Shown here: positions 35,486 to 42,540 of the stretch, piece by piece
Layout: each line of letters starts with the position of its first letter
How positions within the stretch are numbered: the stretch's first letter is position 1
From: Heliobacterium chlorum
Lineage (GTDB): Bacteria; Bacillota; Desulfitobacteriia; Heliobacteriales; Heliobacteriaceae
Direction: 5' to 3'
Assembly (NCBI RefSeq): GCF_014502795.1
Contig: NZ_JACVHF010000016.1
Location: 1 to 64,000, forward strand
DNA length: 64,000 nt
Program-made: the position numbers and the translations under genes
Notes under the pieces: generated by a model
Database searches by the model: none
What the model was told of the DNA's origin: nothing
What the model saw: only the letters and a program-made list of their open reading frames with translations

Positions 35486-35530
35486 ATTGTGTACGATAAT
35501 GCATTCCTTGTCAACTAGTAATAGTTACTA
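35486..35530 (-). promoter_or_regulatory. fprA promoter with upstream inverted repeat
   Basis: Minus strand: -35 TTGACA (35509-35514), 17-bp spacer, -10 CACAAT (35486-35491). Immediately upstream lies TAGTAA-TAG-TTACTA (35516-35530), a 15-bp inverted repeat overlapping the end of the preceding gene, a possible activator or redox-regulator site. Confidence 0.6.
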
Positions 35531-36556
35531 TTTAATCGACTGTGCTACTTTTTCTGCTTCTTCTTTGGGTAAGTTCCCTTCCAACCGGTAGTATACGCCT
35601 TCCCGTTCCCAGTCGATCTGGACAAAACCGTCTTTCCCGAGAATAAGTTTACCAGGAGAGCTTTGGGTCGTCCGATTCTCTACATAACGGTTTTTTTCGG
35701 GTATCGTCGACGGTGATTCAACAGACGGATTTATTGTGGCAGACAATCGAAAATACGTTGAACCCGTTCCGGTATATCGTAACTCTTTTTCGTTTTCACC
35801 CGTATTGTTTGATTCAGACGTCGATGCCAATTGATAGCCCGCAGGAATATACGTAGGTTCGAGGCTTATCGTCTTCACCGGCGGAGGGGCACTTTTTGCC
35901 AGCGGTTGTTCCGCCATGGCCATAATCCCCATCCGTAGGCTGCTCTTCTCGTCTACCTCTGGTTTATCGACCGAGGCAGAGGCAAGTAAGGGTATGTCCT
36001 TCTGGATCTCCGTTGACGTCAACGTAGAATCTTCTGCCTTAGGGGATACGCTGGTTTTGTTCTTTGCGATCGGTTCTGTCGCTTTCGTGGTTTCAGCGAT
36101 GATCGCAGGTGTTTTTTCAGCTTCCGGGGCTGGTTGCGTCGTTAATGGGAAAGTCTCCACCGGACTCTGGTTGTTTTGGATGACTGGGGATGCGGTGCTG
36201 GAGGTGTCACTAGACGGTTCCGGTGTTGTTTTCGCCGCTTCTGTTTTAGCCGTATTCGCTGATCCGGCCACAACGTTGCTGGAGAGGCTGGCCACTTTTT
36301 GTTCATCACCGTGGCGTCCAGGCAAACCAACTGCTAGAGAGCTTCCTATTACTAAAGCAGCAGCGGCCGCGACAGCCCATTTCCAATGTTTTGCTGGCAC
36401 CTTTACGGAGGGCTTTGTCGGCAATGAACGCTCCTGCAGTTTCTGTTCGAATTTCGACCATGACGCTTCCAGGTCCGGAGTGGGGCTATTTTCTACCATT
36501 TCACGGACAGCCTCTTCAATTCGCTTGTCTAGAAAAGGCTCTGACCATTTATTCAT
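35528..36556 (-). CDS. Membrane-anchored DUF4367-like protein, probable anti-sigma partner
   Basis: Third gene after an ECF sigma factor. Residues 1-50 are cytosolic, a single transmembrane helix lies at about 60-80 (WAVAAAAALVIGSSLAV), then a long low-complexity Ser/Thr/Pro/Ala-rich external linker. The C-terminal domain (ISLEPTYIPAGYQLASTSES and KLILGKDGFVQIDWEREGVYYRLEGNL) resembles DUF4367. This topology and position fit an ECF-associated regulator that holds the sigma factor at the membrane, but no HxxxCxxC zinc anti-sigma motif is present. It may instead be a sigma-controlled surface sensor. Confidence 0.7.
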   Translation of the reverse strand: MNKWSEPFLDKRIEEAVREMVENSPTPDLEASWSKFEQKLQERSLPTKPSVKVPAKHWKWAVAAAAALVIGSSLAVGLPGRHGDEQKVASLSSNVVAGSANTAKTEAAKTTPEPSSDTSSTASPVIQNNQSPVETFPLTTQPAPEAEKTPAIIAETTKATEPIAKNKTSVSPKAEDSTLTSTEIQKDIPLLASASVDKPEVDEKSSLRMGIMAMAEQPLAKSAPPPVKTISLEPTYIPAGYQLASTSESNNTGENEKELRYTGTGSTYFRLSATINPSVESPSTIPEKNRYVENRTTQSSPGKLILGKDGFVQIDWEREGVYYRLEGNLPKEEAEKVAQSIK

Positions 36557-36592
36557 TATGCATCGACCCCTCCGTCCTGTGTGGACAACGGC

Positions 36593-36796
36593 TTATTGGA
36601 TGCGCAGCATGCGTGCACGAACAGCGCAGCGTCCGTCGGCCAAAGCTTCGTAATGGCCGAGTACTTCCGGGCAGATGGTGGTGCAGATGGCTTCCCATTG
36701 AGGCATTCCGTGGTAGTTCTCTAAAAAAGACACATCCTCGGCAAATTTGACTTCGATATAGGCGTAAATGGGGCACTTTTCAGTAACGTCACTCAT
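36593..36796 (-). CDS. Small four-cysteine protein between sigma factor and membrane regulator
   Basis: Not recognised. A 67-residue soluble protein with Cys8, Cys38, Cys42 and Cys57, beginning MSDVTEKCPIYAYIEVKF. AAAGGAG precedes the ATG, and its start overlaps the sigma-factor stop by 8 bp, so it is translationally coupled. It could bind a metal and act as a small anti-sigma or adaptor. Function is unknown. Confidence 0.75.
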   Translation of the reverse strand: MSDVTEKCPIYAYIEVKFAEDVSFLENYHGMPQWEAICTTICPEVLGHYEALADGRCAVRARMLRIQ

Positions 36797-37427
36797 GGTA
36801 TGTATTCTCCTTTCCAAATTCGGCGGTTCTGCCAATAGTTTTATTATTTATATCTTCTACACTATGACGTTTGATTTGTCCATCCCGTTCCAGCCATTTT
36901 TTAATTCTTTGTTTTGCCCGGCTGAGACGTGACTTCACACTCCCGGAGGGGATGTCCAACGCAGAACTGATCTGCTCTATCGTCTGATCTCGGTAATATT
37001 TGAGATAGATGACACTGCGGTATTCCTGAGGCAAATCGCTGACACAGCGGCGGATAAGTGCTCGTTCCTCCTCCTCCATGGCGGCCGCTTCCGGTGAATC
37101 TCCTGTCATTTCCGTAGCATTTTCTCTGACTTCCGCACAAAGAACACTGCGCACACGACGGCGAAGCAAATCCCGGGCTGTATTGGCAGCCATCTGACAC
37201 AACCAGGCTTCCAGCTTGGATGGCTCTCGAAGTTGCTCGATTTTTTCTCCCAGCTTTAGGAAGACATCATGGGTTACGTCTTCTGCTAGCCCGGCATCGC
37301 GGGTGATGAAGAAGGCTGCTTGATATACTGGTTTATAACAGCGCTCGTAGATGAGCCGAAGACCTTCGATATCTCCCGACTTGAAACGTTCAATCATGGA
37401 TTCAACTTCCAATAGGTCCCCCCCCAT
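36789..37427 (-). CDS. ECF RNA polymerase sigma factor
   Basis: A group 4 sigma factor (212 aa). Region 2: FFITRDAGLAEDVTHDVFLKLGEKI and AWLCQMAANTARDLLRRR. Region 4: LPQEYRSVIYLKYYRDQTIEQISSALDIPSGSVKSRLSRAKQRIKKWL, a helix-turn-helix for -35 recognition. A 20-residue tail follows. GGGGAG precedes the ATG; a second in-frame ATG ten codons later is possible. Heads the operon with the four-Cys protein and the DUF4367-like protein. Confidence 0.92.
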   Translation of the reverse strand: MGGDLLEVESMIERFKSGDIEGLRLIYERCYKPVYQAAFFITRDAGLAEDVTHDVFLKLGEKIEQLREPSKLEAWLCQMAANTARDLLRRRVRSVLCAEVRENATEMTGDSPEAAAMEEEERALIRRCVSDLPQEYRSVIYLKYYRDQTIEQISSALDIPSGSVKSRLSRAKQRIKKWLERDGQIKRHSVEDINNKTIGRTAEFGKENTYHE

Positions 37428-37442
37428 GCCCGGCGCGCTCCC

Positions 37443-38246
37443 CTAATCGTTCGTCTTCTCTTTACCACTACCTCTTTTCGATGGCAAGGGGTTTTCCCCC
37501 TGCTGTCCCGACAAAAAATCCTCGTCAAGGATATAGGTCATCTCTTTGCCATGCTCTTTTAGCCATTGGCGATGAACCAGATAGTCCGGTATGATCTGCC
37601 CAACTGCAGACCAGAATTTCGAGGAATGGTTCATCTCTTTTAGATGACACAGTTCGTGAACGATGACATAGTCGAGCACCTTCGTCGGCATCGCTACAAG
37701 ACGCCAGTTGAAAGATAGGTTTTTTCGAGAAGAACAACTACCCCAGCGTGTTTTTTGGTCTCGTATCGTCACCGTGCCATATTGGCATCGAAGGTGCTGA
37801 GCAATCTCTGCTACCCGTTTGCCGATGACCATCTTCGCTTGAAAAAGGAACCATTCTTTTAGTTCTTTTTGCCAGTCTTTTTCCTTTGACCGCTCCATGT
37901 GCAAGACAAGCTGGTCGCCGGAAAAATGGACTCGCTCCTTCACCGGCACTGCTTTTTCTTCCAGCGTAAAAGCCAGTTGATAGGGTTTACCGTAAAAGAA
38001 CAGTCTTTTTTCTTCTATTGCTTTCGCTCGCCGATGACCTTCCAGGGAGAAGCGGGTCCAATGGCGGCTAATCCACCGCTCTTTTTCACGGATGAACTGT
38101 TGGATCTCTTCCTCTGTAAGGTTAGCCGGCCCCCGGACGAGCAACCCCTGAGGGGATATGCGCAAGCTCACGCTGCGCAATCGTTTGCTCTTTTCTACGG
38201 TCACAGGAACCCGGTTTTGTTGGATGAATAATTCTTTAACGCGCAT
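37443..38246 (-). CDS. YgjP/SprT-like zinc metallopeptidase (M48-type, DUF45)
   Basis: A 267-residue cytosolic protein of the YgjP family. Zinc site: VIVHELCHLKEMNHSSKFW (HExxH plus a downstream His). The preceding KTRWGSCSSRKNLSFNWRL block is typical. The N-terminal half is beta-rich. GAGGT precedes the ATG at 38246. A longer frame up to 38306 would run into the divergent SOS promoter and is unlikely. Biological role is poorly known. Confidence 0.88.
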   Translation of the reverse strand: MRVKELFIQQNRVPVTVEKSKRLRSVSLRISPQGLLVRGPANLTEEEIQQFIREKERWISRHWTRFSLEGHRRAKAIEEKRLFFYGKPYQLAFTLEEKAVPVKERVHFSGDQLVLHMERSKEKDWQKELKEWFLFQAKMVIGKRVAEIAQHLRCQYGTVTIRDQKTRWGSCSSRKNLSFNWRLVAMPTKVLDYVIVHELCHLKEMNHSSKFWSAVGQIIPDYLVHRQWLKEHGKEMTYILDEDFLSGQQGENPLPSKRGSGKEKTND

Positions 38247-38282
38247 GGAAGACCTCATTGCGAAAATTGTAGAAAAACCGAC

Positions 38283-38330
38283 TTGACATTGGAACACATG
38301 TTTCATATCCTATGATCAGAACATGAGTTC
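38283..38330 (+). promoter_or_regulatory. SOS promoter with two LexA boxes
   Basis: -35 TTGACA (38283-38288), 17-bp spacer, -10 TATCCT (38306-38311). One LexA-type box, GAACACATGTTT(C) (38292-38303), fills the spacer. A second, perfect GAAC-N4-GTTC box (38319-38330), sits at the expected start of transcription. The Firmicute LexA consensus is CGAACrnryGTTyG, so LexA repression of the small gene at 38350 is well supported. lexA itself is the next gene. Confidence 0.85.
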
Positions 38331-38349
38331 CAAAGGAGCGTGTAGAATT

Positions 38350-38550
38350 ATGGAAGCAACCGGTTATGTACAGGTACCGACCGCCCGTTCCCTTTCGTCG
38401 AGGAATAAAGGCCGGACTTCATGGGTCAGTGTGATCCGGCAGTGTCTCGAAGCGGACGAATCACTTCGGGAGATGCTAATTATTTACGGTATTTTCGGTT
38501 TTTCCTTCTTCTACTTGCTGCTCAAACTGTTTCAATGTATCTTATTGTAA
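38350..38550 (+). CDS. SOS-controlled small membrane protein, candidate division inhibitor
   Basis: A 66-residue protein with a soluble, basic N-terminal part (SLSSRNKGRTSWVSVIRQ) and one C-terminal transmembrane helix (about 41-66, MLIIYGIFGFSFFYLLLKLF). AAAGGAG lies 11 nt before the ATG. It is driven by a promoter with two LexA boxes and lies next to lexA, the position held in many Firmicutes by yneA, the SOS cell-division inhibitor. Unlike YneA it has no LysM domain and its helix is at the other end, so it would be an analogue rather than a homologue. Function is inferred from context only. Confidence 0.8.
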   Translation: MEATGYVQVPTARSLSSRNKGRTSWVSVIRQCLEADESLREMLIIYGIFGFSFFYLLLKLFQCILL

Positions 38551-38555
38551 CATTG

Positions 38556-38584
38556 AAAGCCACCGTGGCGCGACGGTGGCTTTT
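38556..38584. terminator. Bidirectional terminator between the SOS gene and lexA
   Basis: Stem AAAGCCACCGT/ACGGTGGCTTT with a 6-nt loop and T/A tracts on either side. Confidence 0.9.
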
Positions 38585-38586
38585 GT

Positions 38587-39219
38587 TCAGTGTAATCGAC
38601 GCATGACAGCGACGACTTTGCCTAAAATAGTTACGTCTCGAGCGATGATCGGTTCCATGGCGCTGTTCTCCGGTTGTAGACGAACATGATCGGCGGTTTT
38701 ATAAAAGCGCTTCACCGTGGCTTCCTCTTCCATCATGGCAACCACGATCTGTCCGTTAGCTGCGTCAGGTTGGCGGCGGACAATGACCGTGTCGCCGTGG
38801 AAAATGCCTGCTTCGATCATGCTGTCTCCTCTGACTTTTAACCCAAAAAAATCGCCTTGACCGAGGTAATTGGGAGCAAGGGGTAGATAATCTTCTACGT
38901 ACTCGGTCGCCAAAATCGGTTGTCCTGCCGCTACGGCGCCTACGAGAGGAACCTCTACATAATCATGGCGGACTTTTTCTTGGCCTTTCTCGGCGAGCCG
39001 CTCTTGCCGTTCCGGAATCAGTTCGATGGCACGTGGTTTGGTCGGATCCTTGCGAAGGAATCCCTTTTCCTCTAAACGCTTTAAGTAGATGTGAACGGTC
39101 GAACTAGAGGCCCATCCCATCTGTTCTCCGATTTCCCGTACACTCGGAGGATAACCTTTTTCGCGAATATGTTCTTTAATCACGTTATAGACGGCTTGCT
39201 CTTTCGGTGTGAGCTTCAT
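38587..39219 (-). CDS. lexA: LexA SOS repressor
   Basis: Repressor of the DNA-damage response (210 aa). N-terminal winged helix: TPKEQAVYNVIKEHIREKGYPPSVREIGEQMGW. Autocleavage site AVAAGQP (Ala-Gly), catalytic Ser in VRGDSMIEAGI and Lys in EEATVKRFY. The ATG at 39219 follows GAGGAGGTG; the longer frame to 39240 overlaps that ribosome site. A near-consensus LexA box upstream suggests self-control. Confidence 0.96.
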   Translation of the reverse strand: MKLTPKEQAVYNVIKEHIREKGYPPSVREIGEQMGWASSSTVHIYLKRLEEKGFLRKDPTKPRAIELIPERQERLAEKGQEKVRHDYVEVPLVGAVAAGQPILATEYVEDYLPLAPNYLGQGDFFGLKVRGDSMIEAGIFHGDTVIVRRQPDAANGQIVVAMMEEEATVKRFYKTADHVRLQPENSAMEPIIARDVTILGKVVAVMRRLH

Positions 39220-39244
39220 GATCCCCACCTCCTCTTTCATATTA

Positions 39245-39256
39245 GCACATACGTTC
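39245..39256 (-). promoter_or_regulatory. Probable LexA box upstream of lexA
   Basis: Minus strand GAAC-GTAT-GTGC, one mismatch from GAAC-N4-GTTC, 26 bp before the lexA start codon. Fits autorepression. Confidence 0.55.
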
Positions 39257-39367
39257 TGCCAAAAACAAGCATCTGTTGATGGATAGAGGATCTGGAGTCA
39301 TTTCGACGAAATTAATTTAATGTGAAACGTTTTTTACATCTTGAGCACATAGAAAGCAGGCGATCTC

Positions 39368-40024
39368 GTGCCTATTTCTCGATTTCCATTTGCGATTACA
39401 ATGACATCAGCCGTACTTCTTTTTTTGGGCTGCTTGATTCTGTTCTTCCCAGAAGGCATCAGATACTTCGATTCCTGGGGGCTTATTACGATGTCCCGCT
39501 GGCGAAGCGACAATTTGAACGAATTTATGGGTTACATCACTTGCCTCGGTTCCGCCAAAGTGCTTGTACCTGCGACGCTCCTGGCAGGTCTTTACGGGAT
39601 TAAAAAAGGCGAACCCTATTCCCTTCAAATTTTGACGTCTAGTCTGGTCGCTTGGGGATTATTGAACTTTCCCTTGAAGTATCTTTTTGGACGAATTCGT
39701 CCCGATGTTGTACCAGCTCTGGCTCTAGAAGCAAGTCCCTCTTTTCCTTCGGGACATACGCTCGGCATCGCGTTGGTGCTCCCGGCAGTTGTTTTTGTAC
39801 TCACAGGTCAACGCCATCGCAAGGTGGGTGCCCTATTCACAGGGGTTGTCATCCTTCTCGTCTCAATGAGCCGCCTTTACCTCAGCGTTCACTGGCCTAG
39901 CGATGTCATAGCTTCACTCTTGGCGGCCTCGGTCTATTGGCATTTTATTTGCCCCTTCGATAAGCCACCCGCTTCCTACCGTATTGATGAAGTAAGGGAA
40001 TTAAAAAAGGGCAGTAGCGTGTAA
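39368..40024 (+). CDS. PAP2-family membrane phosphatase
   Basis: A 218-residue integral membrane protein with about six helices and the three acid-phosphatase motifs: PLKYLFGRIRP (KxxxxxxRP), SFPSGHT (PSGH) and SRLYLSVHWPSDV (SRxxxxxHxxxD). Likely dephosphorylates a lipid such as undecaprenyl pyrophosphate or phosphatidate on the outer face. Start assigned to GTG at 39368; the ribosome site is weak. Stands alone. Confidence 0.88.
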   Translation: MPISRFPFAITMTSAVLLFLGCLILFFPEGIRYFDSWGLITMSRWRSDNLNEFMGYITCLGSAKVLVPATLLAGLYGIKKGEPYSLQILTSSLVAWGLLNFPLKYLFGRIRPDVVPALALEASPSFPSGHTLGIALVLPAVVFVLTGQRHRKVGALFTGVVILLVSMSRLYLSVHWPSDVIASLLAASVYWHFICPFDKPPASYRIDEVRELKKGSSV

Positions 40025-40038
40025 ACGCTACTGCCCTT
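40003..40038 (-). terminator. Terminator of the AbrB-type gene, overlapping the PAP2 stop
   Basis: A 14-bp stem AAGGGCAGTAGCGT/ACGCTACTGCCCTT with a 4-nt loop, followed on the minus strand by TTTTAA. The stem and loop include the end of the convergent PAP2 gene. Confidence 0.85.
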
Positions 40039-40150
40039 CTCGTAGCCCATTTGCAAACGATCCAAAGCACCTCTGATGTAGTCTAAGAACTCTATCGGCG
40101 GTAGGTCATATATGTATCGTATTGATTATCTCAGTAATGTGTAATTAAAC

Positions 40151-40399
40151 TTAGCCGACCATTTTACCCATGGATTCGGCACATTCCTTACAGACGACTT
40201 TCCCGCGGTAATTCTGGACATCATTGGCACTTCCGCAAAAGACACAAGCTGGTTCATATTTTTTCAAAATAATTTTTTCGTCTTCCACATAGATCTCCAA
40301 ACCGTCCTTATCACCGATGCCCATCACTCTTCTCAGTTCCATCGGTATTACTACTCGCCCCAATTCGTCAACTTTTCTTACAATTCCCGTCGACTTCAT
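40151..40399 (-). CDS. abrB: AbrB/SpoVT-family transition-state regulator
   Basis: An 82-residue DNA-binding protein. N-terminal swapped-hairpin domain: TGIVRKVDELGRVVIPMELRRVMGI, then DGLEIYVEDEKIILKKY. C-terminal CVFCGSANDV and VVCKECAE give two CxxC pairs, a common zinc-binding tail in clostridial AbrB proteins. AAGGGGGAG precedes the ATG at 40399. A near-perfect promoter lies at 40447-40475. Expected to control growth-phase genes and sporulation. Confidence 0.93.
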   Translation of the reverse strand: MKSTGIVRKVDELGRVVIPMELRRVMGIGDKDGLEIYVEDEKIILKKYEPACVFCGSANDVQNYRGKVVCKECAESMGKMVG

Positions 40400-40446
40400 G
40401 GTTTTCTCCCCCTTCTCAACAACCTTCGACAATTTCGGATGTCTTT

Positions 40447-40475
40447 ACTATAAACCCCGCACTATTCTTTGTCAA
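40447..40475 (-). promoter_or_regulatory. Promoter of the AbrB-type gene
   Basis: Minus strand: consensus -35 TTGACA (40470-40475), 17-bp spacer, -10 TATAGT (40447-40452), about 50 bp before the ATG. Confidence 0.8.
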
Positions 40476-40592
40476 CCTTTATTTTCCATAAAGGTGGTAC
40501 TTTTTTCTGTTTTACCTATGATTTAGAAAATAGGTTTGGCTTTCTCATGTTCTGGAAATACTAGGCATAAATCAACGAAAGGAGTGTAATTC

Positions 40593-40739
40593 GTGGATAA
40601 TAACATGGAACGAACCAAAGGTAATGTCTTAAATGGGACGGCTTTTGAGTTTCTCAATGTCGGTTGGTGGGCATGGCATGTTGTCGCGATTGGTCTCACC
40701 TTTTATCTTGGTCACCTGCTTTGGCCTATGTATCGTTAA
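40593..40739 (+). CDS. 48-aa single-helix membrane protein with two histidines
   Basis: Not recognised with certainty. GTG start 8-9 nt after AAAGGAG, and a 20-bp-stem terminator right behind it, make this a real gene. The protein has a polar N-terminus (about 20 residues) and one hydrophobic helix with WWAWHVVAIGLTFYLGHLLW. It is rich in Trp and has His29 and His41 in or at the edges of the helix. Such a layout is typical of small pigment- or heme-binding subunits (light-harvesting peptides; the heliobacterial reaction-centre subunit PshX is also a very short single helix). Without sequence comparison this remains a hypothesis; it may be any small membrane peptide. Confidence 0.75.
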   Translation: MDNNMERTKGNVLNGTAFEFLNVGWWAWHVVAIGLTFYLGHLLWPMYR

Positions 40740-40747
40740 TCTATCTG

Positions 40748-40794
40748 CAAAGAACTAGAGACCCCGTTCTGGCGACGGGGTCTCTAGTTCTTTG
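40748..40794. terminator. Very strong bidirectional terminator
   Basis: A perfect 20-bp stem (arms 40748-40767 and 40775-40794, starting CAAAGAACTAGAG) with a 7-nt loop, between the two-His peptide gene and the convergent gene at 40807. Confidence 0.9.
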
Positions 40795-40806
40795 TAAATT
40801 GGTCTT

Positions 40807-41013
40807 TTATTTTTCGTCAATGGGATGGCCGTACTTGTTTTGCAGGATGTCTTTGAGTCGATTGGCCCGGAGGGCATCGGTTTCTGCGTATTCCTGAAAC
40901 AATTGGGCCACTTCCGAATCATCGGTGGTCTGGGCAAACTTTTGAAAGTCCCGGACCATTTCCTGCTCGTTCAACAAGGTTTTCATCAAGAAGTCCTGGG
41001 TGTTCAGTTCCAT
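40807..41013 (-). CDS. Small all-helical protein, ferritin/coat-like
   Basis: A 68-residue helical protein rich in Glu and Gln (LLNEQEMVRDFQKFAQTTDD, then SEVAQLFQEYAETDALRANR). It resembles one hairpin of a ferritin-like bundle and small spore-coat CotF-type proteins. GGAGGTGA precedes the ATG by 11 nt. Function unknown; sporulation is a plausible setting. Confidence 0.7.
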   Translation of the reverse strand: MELNTQDFLMKTLLNEQEMVRDFQKFAQTTDDSEVAQLFQEYAETDALRANRLKDILQNKYGHPIDEK

Positions 41014-41058
41014 CGGATGACGTCACCTCCGAACTTAGTTTGCCGGAAATGACTAAAA

Positions 41059-42540
41059 TTAATCCTGCTCCCACTGCACTGGCCAGGGGAGGCTCTCGAG
41101 AACCCGGATAACCTCTTCTTTGGTATCAGGTGTCGTTCGGATTAAGACCATGCCAGACTCCTTGTCGACGGTTGTCGGAACGCCGAGATGACCAAAGCCT
41201 TCTAAGATGATGTCCAGGTAAAAGATATGGGACGGATTGATGCGTACTTTTAAGAAGGACTCCTCACCGCCGCTCTTCGGGCGGCGGATCAAGTCGAAGG
41301 GGGCCAGGGTACGATGAACTTTGAGGGTGATCAGTTGATGGGGACGAGGCGCTTGTTCAAGAGGATTTCCTTCTTCATCCCACATTTCATTGACGATGAT
41401 CAGCGATGGGGCTGTCGAAGGACCTGCGATTTCAAGTAGGTCGCCTAGACGGATACGATTGCGCACCTCGATTAAGGCTTTTCGTTGCTGTTCATCATAT
41501 TGGCGGACGATGCCTACAAAATCGTATTCGCGGCGATAGGCGATTTCCGGTTCTTGACCAGGAGGGCCGTAGAGAAAACCACGGGTATAGGGGCGGTGAC
41601 TGATCTTGCCGAGTTCTTCCCACCAGGAAGTTTCGATGCGCGGTTCCCTCCCCTCTCTCCAAGCCAACAGGGTGCGATCGACGGCGCGCCGATAGATCTG
41701 GGTCACCGTAGCCACATAATGGACGCTTTTCATCCGACCTTCAATCTTTAGGCTATGGACGCCTGCTTCCAACAAGGCAGGAATGTCTTGAAGTAAGCAG
41801 AGATCGCGAGAGTTAAATACGTAGGAGCCCCGTTCATCTTCCTCCACCGGCAGGTATATGCCCGGCCGGGTCTCTTCCATCAAAGCGTATTTCCACCGGC
41901 ACGCTTGGGCACATTCGCCTTTGTTCGCCTGACGTCCCGTGAGGTAATCGCTGATCATGCAGCGGCCCGAATAAGACATACACATGGCACCATGGACAAA
42001 TACCTCCAGTTCCACATCGACAGCCTGGCGGATTTCTCGAATTTCGGCCAAGGTTAACTCGCGAGCCAGGACGATCCGCTCGGCTCCTTGGTCGGCCCAG
42101 AAACGAGCCGATTCAGCGTTGGTCACGTTGGCTTGCGTGCTGATGTGGATCGGAAGATTCGGTACAACCTGACGGGCGACCGAAAAAACACCTGGATCGG
42201 AGACGATAATGGCGTCAGCACCCAACTCTTCTACCTGCTGTAAATACTCAGCCAACCCAGCGAAATCACGGTTATGGGCAAAGATATTCACGGTGACATA
42301 GACTTTTTTCCCACGTTCGTGAGCGTACTTTATCCCCTCGGCCATCTCTTCTGGTGTAAAGTTATCGGCAAAGGCGCGCAATCCATAAGCTTGTCCGGCT
42401 AGATAGACGGCATCAGCCCCGTAATGGAGAGCCATAATCAGCTTCTCCAAGTTGCCTGCAGGAGCTAGGACTTCAGTTGTTATATTTGGCCATGGCTTGC
42501 AAGTGTTCACTGTAGGTTCGACTGAAGTAATGGTATCCAT
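41059..42540 (-). CDS. Peptidase U32-family protein (tRNA hydroxylation type)
   Basis: Related to TrhP/YrrO proteins that build 5-hydroxyuridine at tRNA position 34. The U32 core begins at EVLAPAGNLEKLIMALHYGADAVYLAG and has the signature EVFVHGAMCMSYSGRCMISDYLTGR with further cysteines in GECAQACRWKYAL, probably Fe-S ligands. A C-terminal domain extends the protein beyond the YrrO core. The start is uncertain. The frame is open to 42645, but the domain starts near 42470, so translation probably begins inside the end of mltG; the ATG at 42540 is used here. The neighbour mltG gives the same order as in Bacillus. Confidence 0.88.
   Translation of the reverse strand: MDTITSVEPTVNTCKPWPNITTEVLAPAGNLEKLIMALHYGADAVYLAGQAYGLRAFADNFTPEEMAEGIKYAHERGKKVYVTVNIFAHNRDFAGLAEYLQQVEELGADAIIVSDPGVFSVARQVVPNLPIHISTQANVTNAESARFWADQGAERIVLARELTLAEIREIRQAVDVELEVFVHGAMCMSYSGRCMISDYLTGRQANKGECAQACRWKYALMEETRPGIYLPVEEDERGSYVFNSRDLCLLQDIPALLEAGVHSLKIEGRMKSVHYVATVTQIYRRAVDRTLLAWREGREPRIETSWWEELGKISHRPYTRGFLYGPPGQEPEIAYRREYDFVGIVRQYDEQQRKALIEVRNRIRLGDLLEIAGPSTAPSLIIVNEMWDEEGNPLEQAPRPHQLITLKVHRTLAPFDLIRRPKSGGEESFLKVRINPSHIFYLDIILEGFGHLGVPTTVDKESGMVLIRTTPDTKEEVIRVLESLPWPVQWEQD

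Noticed and set aside
35916-36653. Plus-strand 245-aa open frame opposite the DUF4367-like gene
   Set aside because: It mirrors the low-complexity linker. Composition is explained by the antisense of Ser/Thr/Ala-rich codons.
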